A DNA stretch of 64,000 bases from Chamaecyparis obtusa (GCA_027943335.1 BSBK01000760.1:1525001-1589000); one strand, 5' to 3'. Positions 34,317-47,480 are shown, counted from the stretch's first letter. Numbers and translations are program-made. Notes: generated by a model from the letters alone, not told the origin.

Positions 34317-35739
34317 ATTGAGCATCATTTTCACACGAGACAATGGCTATGAATTTGAGATGTAAATCCCTCTCTTGAAAGAATGATGAGAATCACCCCC
34401 AAGCTTCCTTTAGGCTAGGTCTCAAGCGCATGGATAGATTAATTGAAGATAAATTTTGAAACTATTCACAAGGAGGCCTTTTCTAGTTCAATTCTTGAAG
34501 AGGCTGCAAAACAAACTTTAAAAAAAACACTTTTTTGTAATTTTATGTTTTTGAATGAAACACGATTCTATCAATGTAAATTACTATATTTATAAGATGT
34601 ATTCCTATCTTAACAAATCTTTCTGAAATCACAAAAGTGTAAGGTAACAAGGATTTAAGAAAATTTCTAAAATTGAAACCTAACAGACATAAGTTATCAC
34701 TATATCATCTTTTGAATTAAAATACAAGGAAGATGAAGAAAACCCACAAAGCATAAAATAGAAGAAACTCACAATCTATATTTTGCAGATGCAATCACCA
34801 TGGAAAATTATCTCTAGACATATGATATATCAAAATTCATCAAAGTGTGAAGCTACCACAGATGTATGTACACACAACACAAATTTATCTTAAGACGCCA
34901 ATAGAATATATTCTCAATGATTAGCCACAACAAGAAAATTGTAGCAATAATAAAATCCAAAATTAAATGATCACATATATAATTCACAATCAATAAAATT
35001 GTCTCCCTAAAATTCATAAATTAGCAGCACCAATTCAAGAATTTTGCATAGATAGAAAAATAATCACACCGTGAATGAAGCGGCAATTTCATATATCTTC
35101 ATCACAAAAAAAATTGACCTTAATTACATTATTCTGATGACATATATAGTGCTTCAACTATGAAATTTAGAAATCCATAGCTAGGGTTCCTACTACTAAA
35201 AAAAATGATTAAAAAAAACATTATTTTTATTTCTTACTAAAGAAAACTACTCCTAAACTATCTCTAATCATGTTTGCATGAATTCTAATCCATTTGTATT
35301 CCATTTATATGAGAAATCAAGGCCAAATTAACCCACCAAACAAGAGATTGGATATGGAGTTTCACCATTCTTGAACTGCAGTGTTGTTGTAAAATTAGAG
35401 TTCTTCCTCAGAATTTTCCTTTTGGTGGCTCTTCATGAATGCAACTGAGTGATATCTTCTAGGAAAGAAAAAATGACCCCAAACATGCATGTAATTTGAT
35501 CCAAGACAAAACCTCCATGCAAATTATTTCCATGTCAAAATGGCCCAAAAATTTCAGTCCTTGACCCTAACTCAAAAAATTGACAAGATGAAAAATGACT
35601 AAGTATGAATCTTGTTGACTCCGAAAATTTTAGAATTTTGGAGTCCAAAAGGCTGAAAAACTAAACTTAAAAAAAAAGGTTGCGTGAAAAATTTCCATAT
35701 TGGAAAATTTGACTAAGTCCAAAACTAAACACATATTCT
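34317..35739. other. Unassigned AT-rich sequence, no gene seen
   Basis: No transposon motif or sustained frame on either strand. It contains A-rich runs (around 34520 and 35665). It may be the 3' part of the element that owned the ORF remnant at 35740-38779, but I see no LTR pair to support that. Confidence 0.4.
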
Positions 35740-38700
35740 TTTGGAAGGATCTCTAGGTGCACCTTGTGGAGTCTTTCCACTATCTCCTGCACTTCTTCAA
35801 AGTCTGCAATTTGAGTGACATTAAGTCATTATTTTTTCTTCTCCCTAAAAGCCACCCATTCCATAAAAAAATGTTTAATCTCTTCTTCGTGACCCATCAT
35901 TATTTGCATATCCTCCTTAAAACCAAACAATATGTTGGAGGTCCTCCTTCATACTTACACTAGCCAAAATTCCCACAAAATGATGCACAATACTCCTTTT
36001 TTGGCACATTATTTGATTATCTTCATCTTAATAAAAATAAAGGTCAATTCCTTCAAATAACATTTTTATTTCTTTGATCCACATCATTACTCCTTCCTCT
36101 CTCACTTATCTTATATAGGCATTTTTATACACTTTTATAGTTCGACCTATGTCCCTAATCTAGGTCTTAAGATTGTCAATCTCTGACCCTTCATACACCT
36201 TAACCAAAATCTAGAAGCATTCCTTGTTTATTATTTTCCATTTCCTAAGAATCCTTTTCCACTTTTCCATCTACACATCTAGCCTTTCCTCCCCACCTAT
36301 CATGGCCACCAATTTGATAACCTCATGAAGAATGACTCTAAACAGCCTCAAAATTTCTTGGATGGTGGCCTTCCTGAACTCTTCAAAATTGGTCTTCTAA
36401 TCTGAACACACATAAATAAAATAATTTGGTATATCTTCTAGTGATTCTAGTACAATTGTCTTCTCTAGGATATCTTTTAATGAGCCTTATGGGTTATCTA
36501 GGTCAATGGGACCTGATTTCTTAACAATAAATTTACTCAATGTTTCATTCTTCACTGTTAGTGCCTTTATTGTATTTTCATCCTTATCCATGAATCCTAA
36601 GGCATGTTTTAAACCAATTTCTTCCAATTTTTTACCACTCTCCCTTGTAGGTTCACCTAAATAAACTTCTTCTAAAGTATAATCCTCAAGAGTTATCTCT
36701 ACAACACTAGTACTAATAGTTGGAACTTCCACCTATGCTTTCCAATGATCTCTATGGTCCTTAGTAACATAAGACATTGTTCTTTCTTGGGTGCTAGATT
36801 ATCCTCGATGTAAAGTATTACCTAAGACAACCATGTATGTGTCTTCTTCTTCAGTGTATACTCTTCTCCTTGGCTATATCTCATTGGTGAGCCACGTGGG
36901 TTTGGTGAATGTAGTGATAGGATCATATGGGGAAATATTTAAAATAGAAGTCATCTCTCTTTCATCTAGAATTTCTACCTCTTCCCCTTCTGCTTCTTCC
37001 TCTAGAGCTTCCCATTTTTCTAAATTTTATTTTTCCTCTAGCTCTTCCTCTTCTTCTTCATGGATTTTTTCCTTAGTAGTAGTATTTGGTTCTTTTGGTA
37101 CACTCTCATGAGGAAGATTAATCTCTTCTCTTTCCAACTTCTCAGGAGGATTTTGGGCTTCTACATCCTCAGATGAGCTCGTCAATATCTCTACCCATAA
37201 ACTTGTTTCATGTCTCATATTTTTGTGTGAATATGGTGTAGACCTTGGTAGTGAAGGGGCTTGAGTGGTTGGAGTTGAACAAAATATGGGAATTAAAGGT
37301 AGAGGAGTGGGAATTTGAACACAAGGCAGAGGAGTAGGATGTTGAGATCCACTTTATTCTTCTATTATGTCAACTCCAATCTCCTTTTCCACTAGTGTTT
37401 CTTGTGGTAACTCTTATTGTTTAGATTTATGACATCTGTATATCCATAATATCCTGAGTAGATTATACTTCTATTGAATCTCCTTTAGATGGAGGCATTT
37501 GTGTATCTAGTTCTTTCTCAACAACCAGTTCCTCTAAAGGTTGTTCAATAGTGGGGGAAACAAATTGGGATGGAGGAGGGGTGAAATTAAATGGCACCTA
37601 TTTTTTAATATTTTTATCTATAGTTTGTGTAGGTTCTTATGCCATTTGATCCTTGAATCCATGGATGTTCTCAAAATAAAAAACATAAAATTCACTAGGG
37701 CCAAGGGAATCCCAAGGATCTACTTTCTCCTCTTATGCATTTGTGCTTAAATTAGTCATAACATTGTCTTCTTGTACTCTTCTTTTAGTGGCTTATGTTC
37801 CCATCTATGTTCTTACCAAAGGTACCTCATACTCTTCCTTCTCCTCTTCTTCTAATAAAATTTCCAACTGTGGAGATGTAGAGGATCTCTTCCTTTGTAT
37901 TCCTTCCCCTTTCCTACTTGGGCAGTTTGGGGTCATGTTACTTTTATTGTTGGGGACCTTCTTGAGGTAGGTGTTTGTCCTTATGAAATTGATGATTGAG
38001 CAGTAGGTAGATAATACTCCCCTTCATTCTTGTTCTTTCAATTTTTACCTTTGGATTTGAGCTAGATACTACTAGCCAATTATGTATATAAGCTTTGTAT
38101 TTTGAGGAGCAATGTCTTTTCACTTAGGCATTATTATTTTATCTCCCTTCCCCTTTTCTCCTTTACAAGGTGGGTCAACTTGTGGATTCATTGTTATAGG
38201 ATTCATTTTGAAAGGTCTTCTGATCCACTCCTTAGTGGTCTTTATCACACGTCTGACCTTGAATTCAATATTGTCATTTTCTTCTTTATCTACTTTTGCA
38301 TTCATAATGGCCCTCAAAAATCTATTATTTTGATTGTAAATTGGATCTAAGACATCTTCAATATCCATCTCCCAAAATTTAGGTAAAATACAGATATCTA
38401 GAGCATCTTGTGCAAGCTCAATGGACATTTTTCAAGTCTTTGATCCTGACCTCATAGTCATCTACATAGTGTATCCAGTGATCTTTAATGTGAGGCTCAA
38501 GAAAATAATATCTACCTATGGTGTGGTTGTAAGTTCCTATGGGATCAAACCTAGTTCTAATTAGATTAAACGGTTTCAAGGGATATTCATACCATTCAAA
38601 GTCTAGAGACTTGCATACTTTCATGTCTTGCAAAGATTGAGGGGTGATGGAAATGGGGAAGTCCCAATAGTGTTTCTTCTTATGCTTAATATGTTCATAG

Positions 38701-38779
38701 TCATAAAATATTTTCCTAGCCATCTCCAAAAGAATTATTACATTTGAGGGGTACCTAGGAGCCTTCTTTGGGTTAATAA
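35740..38779 (-). pseudogene. Orphan retroelement-type ORF remnant, unknown protein
   Basis: A broken minus-strand frame about 3 kb long, cut at its 5' end by Copia-2 (38780). The N-terminal part (open at 38418-38729 and, one frame over, 38120-38428) is globular and aromatic-rich: KIFYDYEHIKHKKKHYWDF, YHFLEPHIK-like YYFLEPHIKDHWI. The middle (about 38060-36750) is Ser/Pro/Glu/Lys-rich low complexity with an EEEEEELEE run near 37040. The C-terminal part (36740-35740) is helical and Lys/Glu/Ile-rich. There is no RT, integrase or zinc-knuckle motif. Three-part layout and size recall the TE1 ORF and the LTR ORF of Gypsy-B, but I found no convincing shared motif, so homology is unproven. Confidence 0.45.
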
Positions 38780-39982
38780 AGTTAGAAAGTAAAGTCCACC
38801 AAGATAACTAAGAGGGGAGGTGAATCAATTATCTAATTAAATTTTTTTTTGTTAATATTATTCTATCTGAAACATGTGATCAACATAAACAACAACCATA
38901 AACATATAACCATACACAATGACACCATATTTGTTAACTAGGGAACCTCTTGATAAGAGAGTAAACCACAATGGAGATGGTACCCACAAAAATATATACT
39001 AATATGAAAATTCCTCGTGAGAGGATGGACCATGTTAGGAGTATATGAAATACATTCAGTACATATTAGTCCTTTTTAAGAAACTTTGAATCCTTGTGAG
39101 GAGATTCTAACCTTGTTAGGAGTTAAAGAAGATAGAAGGACCTATTGTCCAAATAGCTTCAAGGGAAAGATCATTGAACACACAGTCCAACTTATCTCTG
39201 TATTATCCAAACAAAATAATACCAAATATAACTCATCTTAGAAACTTTTCTTCTTTCCTCTTACCATACCTAAACCACACCAAATGCTTCTCCAAATCTC
39301 AACACCAGATCTGTAGACTTCACATAACAATCCGTTATATTGCTTACTCGCATCAATTCACACTTCACAACTTGATTTTTACATAATTGCACTTAATCAA
39401 GGAAAAAAATCCTTCCTTTATACCATGCTCAATATTTCATAATTGATTCAGCCAATTAGGCTTCACCAATTACAAAATATAAATCATTACACGTTACCTA
39501 ATATTTCCATAATTACCAAAAATATCGGCTCACAAACTTAATAAATCTTCACACGTACAACCTATGACTATACTAAGTTATCCAAGTCACCTTCACAATG
39601 TCTTCAACCTTTGTATAACTTTTCTTGACCAGATTCTATTCTTGTTAGGAGATATAATCCGATTATCACAAACTGCTTCTCAGGAACTATGTCAAAATCT
39701 AGTTTCCACTAGATTAGTTATAACTGACACAAATACTTGCATTTCTATGTTAGCTCTTAACCATGTTATCAAGACACTAGAAGAAAAATTTCCTTGGCTC
39801 TTCATAAGCTCATCTACAATTCTCTATGTGTACTAATTCAAATTATGTCTACTACTCTTCTAATCTTCAGTATAAATAGTATGTTGACATCAATGAAATA
39901 CATAGTCATGAACGCAACATGTGACTGCTCCAGTAATGCTAGATTACACCCCCATAGGACATATTAAGAATTCATTGTAACA
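38780..39982 (-). repeat. Copia-2 3' LTR
   Basis: Plus-strand start AGTTAGAAAG (decayed TGTTAGAA), then AGATAACTAAGAGGGG and a G-rich hairpin loop as in the other Copia LTRs; it ends TTGTAACA directly before the pyrimidine tract ATCTCCCCCATTGG (polypurine on the coding strand). Its partner is not in the window, so the outer end rests on similarity to the Copia-3 LTR. Confidence 0.75.
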
Positions 39983-40352
39983 ATCTCCCCCATTGGCATC
40001 GATGGAAACATAGATGAAAAATATCCAAGTTCCATGAATACCAAAGTGTAACTCTGTTGTTCTTGTCTTGACTTTTCAAATCCTCTTCATCAATCATTGT
40101 CAATGTTTTTCATTTATTCTTCTCCCCCATTGACATCAATGACAAAGGCATCATTATGTCAGAACAATCTTAATGCTTAAAATTTTTTTATCTATCTCAA
40201 GTCTCCAAAGACACTCTTTGAAAATATCTTTTACCAAGAGTCCTTCATGACTTGGCTCAAAAGTACAGATACTCCCCCATAGAGGAAGCATCAGTAGATA
40301 GTCCAGAAAGATAGTGCTTTGTACTACTAAACTGATGCAACTTTTTGCATCA
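39983..40352 (-). other. Copia-2 polypurine tracts and 3' untranslated region
   Basis: ATCTCCCCCATTGGCATCGATGG at the LTR edge and TTCTCCCCCATTGACATCAATGAC near 40120, with TACTCCCCCATAGAGG near 40268 on the plus strand: repeated polypurine tracts on the coding strand. No reading frame of note. Confidence 0.7.
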
Positions 40353-41830
40353 CTACTCAAAAGTAGGCTGGGGCATAACCCCAAGCATGCCTCTCAAATA
40401 ATCAAATGTATCTTTAGGTAAAGGCTTTGTAAATATAAATAATATCTTCTCCTTTGTGCTAATATACTCAAGTCTGACTTCCTTCTCTTCTCTATAACTT
40501 TCTCTCTTACAACTTGATACTTTATCTCTGTGTTTTGTTTTTGAATGTAACACATGATTCTTAGACATAATTATTGTACTTTTGCTATCACAATGTATGA
40601 TAACGGGTTCATTAAACTTAATTCTAATATCCTTCAACATTTTTTTCATCCATATTATTTGATTACAATTATTTGCTACTACTACATATTCTGCTTCTTT
40701 TGTACTCTATGAGATATAATTATGTTTTTTTCTGAGCCAATAAACCAATCTTCCTCCATGAAAAAATGCTCTGCCATTTGTACTCTTTTTTATCATCCAC
40801 TCTAGTTCCCCAATCCGCATCTATATATTCATATAGGGTAAAGTCATTTGATTTGTCATATCACAACCCAAAATTAGTTGTACCTTTCAAATATCTGAAT
40901 ATCATCTTTACTACTACATAATGTGATTCCTTAGGATCATCTTGAAATCTCACAATAATTCCAACTAAATTTTCTATATCTAGTATTGTGTGAGTTAGGT
41001 ATTGAAAACCTCTAATCATAGATTTGTACTTCCTTTGTTCAATTGCAATAGTCTCATCTTTTCTAGATAATTTATGACCAGTTACCATAGGTGTACCAAC
41101 AAGCTTACAATTTTCCAAACTAAATCTCTACAATAAGTCTTTCAGATACTTATTTTGAGATAACAAAATACCATCACTATTCTGCACAATCTATAAACCC
41201 AAGAAAAATTTCATTTCTCCAATCATGCTCATCTCAAATTATTTCTTCATTTCATCAGAAAATTTATCACTTTCCTCATCTTCTCCTCCAAATATTATAT
41301 CATCCACAAAAATAAAAAATAATAAATAGACCATTATCTATTTATTTTATATATAAGTTGCTGTCTGCAATACCTTTATCAAATCCCAATTTTGCCAAAT
41401 ATTTATCCAACCTTGCATGTCATGTTCTAGGTGCTTGCTTTAGTCCATATAATCCTTTGTTCAACTTACAAACCATATCTCCTTCTTGAGTCAAAGGAAA
41501 ACCATCTAGCTGCTCAATGTAGACTTCTTCTTCTAATTCACCATTCAGAAATGTTGACTTCACATCCATCTAATACACTTTGAATTTCTTATAAGCTGCA
41601 TAGGCCAAAAACATTCTTACTGCTTCAATTCTTGAAATAGGTGCACATGTTTCTTCATAATCAATACCTTCTTGTTGTGAGTATCCTTTACATACATGTC
41701 TTTCTTTGTTTCTTACAACTTCACCTTTTTCATTCATCTTATTTCTAAAAACCCATTTAGTTCCAATAACATTTTTTTCCTTAGGTCTAGGAACTGATTC
41801 CCAAGTGTTATTCTTCTAAATCTGATCCAA
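40353..41830 (-). pseudogene. Copia-2 reverse transcriptase and RNase H
   Basis: RT fragments from ENNTWESVPRPKEKN-type text near 41800 through the catalytic [10 protein letters not shown] and the FVDDIIFGG box (about 41290-41308), with frame changes between. Open pieces: 40861-41118 (CKLVGTPMVTGHKLSRKDE, connection) and 40353-40649 (RNase H end: HCDSKSTI, FTKPLPKDTFDYLRGML). The region 40650-40860 has many stops. Heavily decayed compared with Copia-3. Confidence 0.88.
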
Positions 41831-43200
41831 TTATTCCTTCATTGGTTGAATCCAATGATCATCTTTACAAGCTTCATCAGTAGTCTTAGGTTCAATCTGA
41901 GAAGTTAAACATAATTCTTCATGTACCTTATTTCTTGTCATAACTCCTTTGTCTTTTCTCCTAATAAACTGATCAATAGAATGATTCCTTATCAAATTCT
42001 TATTAGGTGTTATTGTTTTAACACTTGCTTCAATTCTAGGTTCAGATCTTGGTTCTTCTCTTTGTTCTTCATCACGAGTCTCATTCTGGAAATCATTGTT
42101 AGTTTCATAAAACAACTCAACATTTTCTTGATTAGTTTTAGGAAAGGCTTCTTCATTTGAATCATAATCAAGTACTCTTTCTTGAATTCTGAACTTTTCA
42201 TCCACTTTAACATTTGTGCTTTCAATAATAGTCTTATTTATTTTATTGAAACATCTATAATATTTTCTTTTTAATGAATAACCAAGGAACATACCTTCAT
42301 CACTTCTCGAATCAAATGTACCAATGCAATCAGCTCTCTTAATGTAACACTTACTTCCAAATATTTTGAAGTATTTTACTGATGGTGCATGTCCAAACTA
42401 TAATTCATAAGGATTCTTGTTTGTGTCTTCTCTGATCTGCACTCTATTTATTGTATATACTATTTTGTTTACTACTTCTCTCCAAAATATCTTTGCTACA
42501 TCATTCTCAACTAACATAGCTCTTGTTGCCTCGGTTATCAATTTGTTTCTCCTTTCAGCAATACCATTTTTCTCAAGTGTTTTAGGGGCTGAAATTTGTC
42601 TCTTAATGCTATTCACTTCACAAAAAGTATTAAATTCACTTGAAGTAAATTCTCCACCTCTATCAGATCTTAGACATTTAATTTTAATTCTTGATTCATT
42701 CTCAACTCTATTCTTAAGCAATCTAAACTTTTCAAATGCTTCTGACTTTTCTTTAAGAATTGTTACCCACATCATCCTAGTAAAGTCATCAACAAGAATC
42801 ATAAAATACCTTTGACTAGAGTCCTCTTGTTCTTGTAGGACCACTCAGATCTATATGAACAATCTCCAATTTTGTTGCTGTGGTGAAATTCTTGTTGGAA
42901 AAAGAACTTCTCTTCTGTATTTCCATTACACATTCCTTACACACCATGTTAGTAGGTTTCAAAATTTTAGGCAACTCTCTTACTATAAATGTAATGCTTT
43001 CTTTCACAATGTTATCAAAGTTTCTGTGACAAAACTTTTTATGCCATAGCTAACTGTCATCAACTTTAGCAATCAAGCATGTCATCTTAGTAGGATTCAA
43101 CTGAAATACATTACTTATGGTTCTTGCTCCTGTTCCAATCATCTTACCATTCTTATCTTTGATCATACAATCCTTTTTAGTAAACCAAACCTGATATCCC
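41831..43200 (-). pseudogene. Copia-2 integrase
   Basis: The catalytic core is open in 42398-42844 (148 codons): FMILVDDFTRMMWV, RSDRGGEF (second Asp) and GIAERRNKLI (Glu, 35 residues on). The first Asp is in HIDLSGP at the end of 42816-43007, one frame away, so a frameshift lies at about 42840. The zinc finger part (CKECVMEIQ) precedes it. The C-terminal extension 41831-42292 (153 codons) has SDEGMFLGYSLKRKYYRCFN then an acidic linker ending before RT. HTH-like linker detail not assigned. Confidence 0.88.
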
Positions 43201-44014
43201 TTATCAACTAACTGTCCAACACTTCAAATATTATGTTTTAATCCATCCACAAAGTAAACATCATTAGTGTTAGTCTTTCCATCAAGAGTAATAGATCTTA
43301 CTCTTTTTATGTGGCAAGGTGCATTGTTCCCAACTCTAACAATTCCTCCATCATAGTTGTTGAATTTAGTAAAATTATTCATATCACCAGTTATATGATG
43401 TGAACAACCACTATCTATGTTCCAATCAATTTTATTTTCAATTTGTGACACCAAAGCTTTTACTTCTTTGACTTCTCTTTTAGAATTTTATTCTTTTATT
43501 GCAACAAATCCTATATCATCACTTTCATTATCACTCTCACTTAAGAATTTATAAATACTGGCTTCAAATTCTTCATCATTAGCATAATAAAATTCTTTAG
43601 GTTTTCTAGGGTTAAAGTTCTTCTTATATTTCTTCACTCTCTTAGGACATTCAGAAGCAAAATGACCATATTCTTGACAAGTCCAACATTTAAAGATGTT
43701 CTTACCTTCTGGTTCTCTTTCCACAAGCAAGGCAATTCCTTCTTCAATATTTTTGTCTTCTTCATATTTAGATCTGATGTTGTTGGCATAATCTCCACTG
43801 ACACTCGCACTCCTTGACAAAGTAGGGTGAACACTGAGTGCATTGAAGGAAGTTTCAATCCTAGGTAAGTCTCCAGATTGTTTTAGAATTATCTACGATA
43901 CTTCCAATCTTCCAAGAAGAGTCTCTCTAGTTAATTTATCAATACAAGGTATGACTTGTTCAATCATCTATGCTGTCTGCTTAAATCTTGGAATTGGGTT
44001 TTTCAAGATCTTCC
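43201..44014 (-). pseudogene. Copia-2 gag C-terminal part and protease
   Basis: The open piece 43488-43820 carries a single CCHC knuckle (CWTCQEYGHFASEC) and a Lys-rich then acidic tail (SESDNESDDIGF). The protease piece 43224-43454 has the active site WNIDSGCSHHITGD and IKRVRSITLDGKTN, ending in FVDGLKHNI. Upstream of 43820 the Gag helical region can be followed with stops up to 44014, where homology ends at the LTR fragment. The N-terminal half of gag is absent. Confidence 0.85.
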
Positions 44015-44420
44015 TAATGAACTACAGGTGATTGAATAACTTGATGAACTAAAGAGATAGTGATTAGAGATAACTAAGTAAAGTGATATGTAAGCTGATT
44101 AAATCATTCAATATGTTGCCATTGATGTCAACTAGTTTTGACTATACTTAGCATGATAGTTACAAACTCTAAACATCTGTAGAAGGAAGAAATGGTGAAG
44201 AAATGAGATATCTACATAAGGAAAAGATGGATATGATAGATATGGATAAGGTATACATTGGGTAACTTATTATTGAGTCTATGACATTATATTGTTGACT
44301 TGAGCATGTTACATTATTATATTATGAAGAATATATCAGAATTGAACAAGTTAATGTAGTCGGTAATTAAAGATTTATATAAACACTGAGTTAGTCTTGT
44401 GTATACTGAGTGACAGTAAT
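44015..44420 (+). mobile_element. Plus-strand LTR 5' fragment of the Copia-1 family
   Basis: Colinear with the coding-strand start of the Copia-1 LTR (minus strand of 16731 down to about 16330). Matching anchors include ATGAACTACA at the start (TGATGAACTACA in Copia-1), ATATCTACATRAGGAA and GAGTCTATGAC. It starts exactly where Copia-2 gag stops and ends exactly where the Copia-3 LTR begins, so it is an insertion into Copia-2 that was then split by Copia-3. The remainder would lie beyond the window. Confidence 0.8.
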
Positions 44421-45694
44421 TGTTAGGAATTGTCCCAAGAGATAACTAAGAGGTGGGGGGTGAATCAGTTATCTCCAAGTTTCAATTCTTTATCCAATTA
44501 AATATACTTAAACATAAAGCATAAACACAATGAAAGAACACATGAACACAACACCAATATTTTGGTTACGGGGAAACCCAAGCAGGTAAAAACCCTAGTG
44601 GGAATTGACACCCACTAATATTCTATGCTAGTGTATTATCATCCTTGTTAGAAGATCCTTAACCCTGTTAGGAGTTGCTTTATAGTATATTTAGTGCAGT
44701 AGACCTAGTCAAGGGTCAAACCCTATTAGGAGTCTTTTACAATAGTCCCTATTAGGGGAGAGGATGCACTATCTGAGAGCTCACTGCTCAAAGGAGCGAA
44801 GGCTACAACCTTCTGAATAATAGATACACACTATATCTAGATCTTGGTGAATTGTGCTTAGACCTACTATCTGGATCAATTCCAATGAATAGCACTTACA
44901 CTTTACTTGGTCACATAGACCTTCCTCTAATGGTTCGACACTTCACACACTCTACTCTACTTTGCTTAATCAACTATTAACCAAACTCAAGAAATCACAA
45001 ATGACTTCCTATAAATATCTATCATCTAAATGATATAATCAAGTTGGCCTATTAGACCCACCTTGAAATCATATTAGAGAAACCATAAAAAAATTGGATA
45101 AACATTCTGGGATCTATTCAATAAGATAATTGTAAACGCAGGCTACACACTATCGGCTCTACCAAAACAACTAGATCTTTCTCCTCAAGCTGAATTACTC
45201 CATGCACTCTTAACCAAACATCAATAACTCTTCTCTAAGCTTATCTCCAAGGGCGCATACCCAAAAGATAGGCATAACTCCAGAACCAATAAAATATCTA
45301 TCAACTCTTCTGAATAAACATAGGAAACTGCTACAGGAAAATAGCGACTGCATAACTTCACTTCTACTAAATATCAGACTATGTGTCCATGACTAAATTA
45401 ACACTAACATGTCTTCAACATATATCTAAGCATTCAAGGCTCCATGATAACTATATAGACAACCATACACATAACACTATTTGTTACTTTGTTAGGAACA
45501 TTGCTGACACAAGCTGCTATATAGCTGTCTATACTAACAGTTAACCTTTGTGCCCATGATATCATGCTTATATCATGTCCATGCTACATAAATTGAATTC
45601 TTACTACATAAGATTTTTGAGCATGCTACTTTCCATATGTTTTAATCAATGACAAACATATAATTAGTACTGACCTGCTAGTAAATCTCCAACA
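44421..45694 (-). repeat. Copia-3 3' LTR
   Basis: Plus-strand start TGTTAGGAATTGTCCC and end TCTCCAACA, inverted termini TGTTRG/CCAACA. AGATAACT and AGTTATCT flank a G-rich loop near the start. Aligns throughout with 50135-51405. Confidence 0.95.
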
Positions 45695-45993
45695 ATCTCC
45701 CCCTTTGGCATTAATGGCAACATGTGGAATGAAAATCCACCACCAACCCAAATGAACTTTTTTTTAATAACATTCTCCATTTCCTCAACTGTACTACTAT
45801 CATAACTCAATACTACTCCCCCTTAGTATATTACTCCTCCTTTTTACTTCTATTTGTCATGACTCTTTATATTACTCCCCCTTTGACATTAATGGACAAG
45901 GACCCCATTCATTTTAAGCACCGGTACTACTCTTGAGGTAGATTAGTGAACCTTCCATTAGTCCCTATAGATTTATGCCTTTCTTTCTTTCTT
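45695..45993 (-). other. Copia-3 polypurine tracts and 3' untranslated region
   Basis: ATCTCCCCCTTTGGCATTAATGGC touches the LTR; a second tract (ACTCCCCCTTTGACATTAATGG-like, written here in short: CTCCCCCTTTGACATTAATG) lies near 45873 and a third pyrimidine tract near 45815. All are purine tracts on the coding strand. No gene. Confidence 0.75.
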
Positions 45994-47480
45994 CTAAGTA
46001 GAATCAGGGAAGGGAATGACTCCCAACTTCTCCCCGAGATACTCAAAAGTATCCTTTGGCAATGGCTTTGTAAATATGTCTGCCAACTGATCTTTGGTAC
46101 TCACATAGTCCAACTTGACTTCTTTCTCTGCCACTTTCTCTCTTAGGAAGTGATACTTGATCTTAATGTGCTTTGTCTTTGCATGCATCACAGGGTTCTT
46201 TGACATATTGATAGTGCTAGTGTTATCACAGTGAATAACAATAGGATAATCAATATAAATTCCAAAATCCTTTATCATGTACTTTATCCAAACAATTGTA
46301 GAACAATTCAAGGCTACTGCAACATACTCTACTTCTACTGTTGAATGAGAAATACAATTTTGTTTCTTTCTTGTCAAAGTGACAAGTCTATCACCAAGAA
46401 ACACTGCTCCACCTGATGTACTCTTTCTGTCATCAACACATCCTACCCAATTTTCATTAGTGTACACATGAAGCTCAACATTTTCTAAATTAGGATACCA
46501 TAGACCATAATCTATAGAGCCCTGCAAGTATCTAAACATTCTCTTTACTACCATGAGGTGAATTTTCTTAGGTTCTACTGCAAATCTTCCAACTATGCCA
46601 ACTACAATGGAAATATCAGGTCTAGTCTGAGTAAGATATATGAGTTTACCAACCATAAACTTGTACAATGTTGTATCCACTACTAGTGAGTCATCTTCTT
46701 TTATAAGTTTGCATCCAGTGATCATAGGTGTTCCTACAAGCTTGCAATCATCCCTCTTGAATTTCTTCATTATTTCTTTCACATACTTGGATTGATTAAT
46801 GAAAATACCTTTCTCTGTCTCTTGCACATTTAATCCCAAAATGTATTTGATAGGACCAATCATACTCATCTCAAATTCATTTTTCATCTCCTTAGAAAAT
46901 TCTACACTTAGTTTGTCATTACCTCCAAAGATAATGTCATCAAAAAATATAGGTACAAGTAGTAGACCTTCAGATGTCTCTCTAATGAATAGATTACAAT
47001 CTACTGCTCCTTTCTTGAATGCAATCTTTGTTAGATATCCATCTAGTCTCTCATACAATGCTCTATGGGATTGATTAAGACCATAGAGGGCCTTCTTAAG
47101 TCTACATACCATATCAGGTCTGTCTGATAAGGTGAATCCTTCTGGCTGCTTAATGTATACTTCTTCTTTCAAATCTCCATTCAAGAATTCTGACTTGATG
47201 TCCACCTAATATACCTCAAAGTTGTTAACTGTAGCATAAGCTATAAATAAATTAATAGCTTCTAATCTTCTCATAGGTGAAAATGTGTTTGAATAGTCAA
47301 TGCCTTCTATTTGTGAAAATCCCTTGCATACTAATATTGCTTTATTTCTTACTATTGTACCATCTTCGTTCATCTTGTTTCTAAATATCCACTTTGTTCC
47401 ATTCACATTCTTATCACTAGGTCTTGGGACCAGTTCCCAAGTGTCATTCTTAATAATCTGATCAAGTTATTCTTTCATAG
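45994..47480 (-). pseudogene. Copia-3 reverse transcriptase and RNase H (403-codon open part)
   Basis: 45994-47205 is one uninterrupted frame of 403 codons, the longest intact pol piece here. It begins at the catalytic MDIKSEFLNG, has FFDDIIFGG at residues 87-90 (Copia norm YVDD), [10 protein letters not shown], RNase H and the C-terminal FTKPLPKDTFEYLGEKLG. The RNase H motif TDADWAG reads TNENWVG, so catalytic Asp residues are replaced; SQSTAEAEY reads SHSTVEVEY. A TAG separates it from the upstream RT fingers (47206-47406, [13 protein letters not shown]), at the Gln expected in VYQVDIK. RT fold may be complete but activity is doubtful. Confidence 0.92.

Larger units (their letters stand above)
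38780..44014 (-). mobile_element. Copia-2: 5'-truncated Ty1/Copia element
   Basis: Minus strand: part of gag, protease, integrase, RT, RNase H, polypurine tract and 3' LTR. It is missing its gag start and 5' LTR because the LTR fragment at 44015 interrupts it; the rest may lie beyond the window. It is inserted in the ORF remnant 35740-38779. Confidence 0.88.

Noticed and set aside
20802..34321. Target-site duplication of Gypsy-A
   Set aside because: LTR outer ends are uncertain by several bases and no matching pentamer could be fixed.
34317..34540. Right-hand remainder of the LINE beyond Gypsy-A
   Set aside because: The translation after 34316 has no RT or endonuclease motif and does not continue the ORF2 text that ends at 20806.
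46799..47074. Plus-strand open frames opposite the Copia RT genes (also 54089-54376 and 12318-12638)
   Set aside because: They are antisense shadows of conserved RT codons and recur at the same place in each Copia copy.
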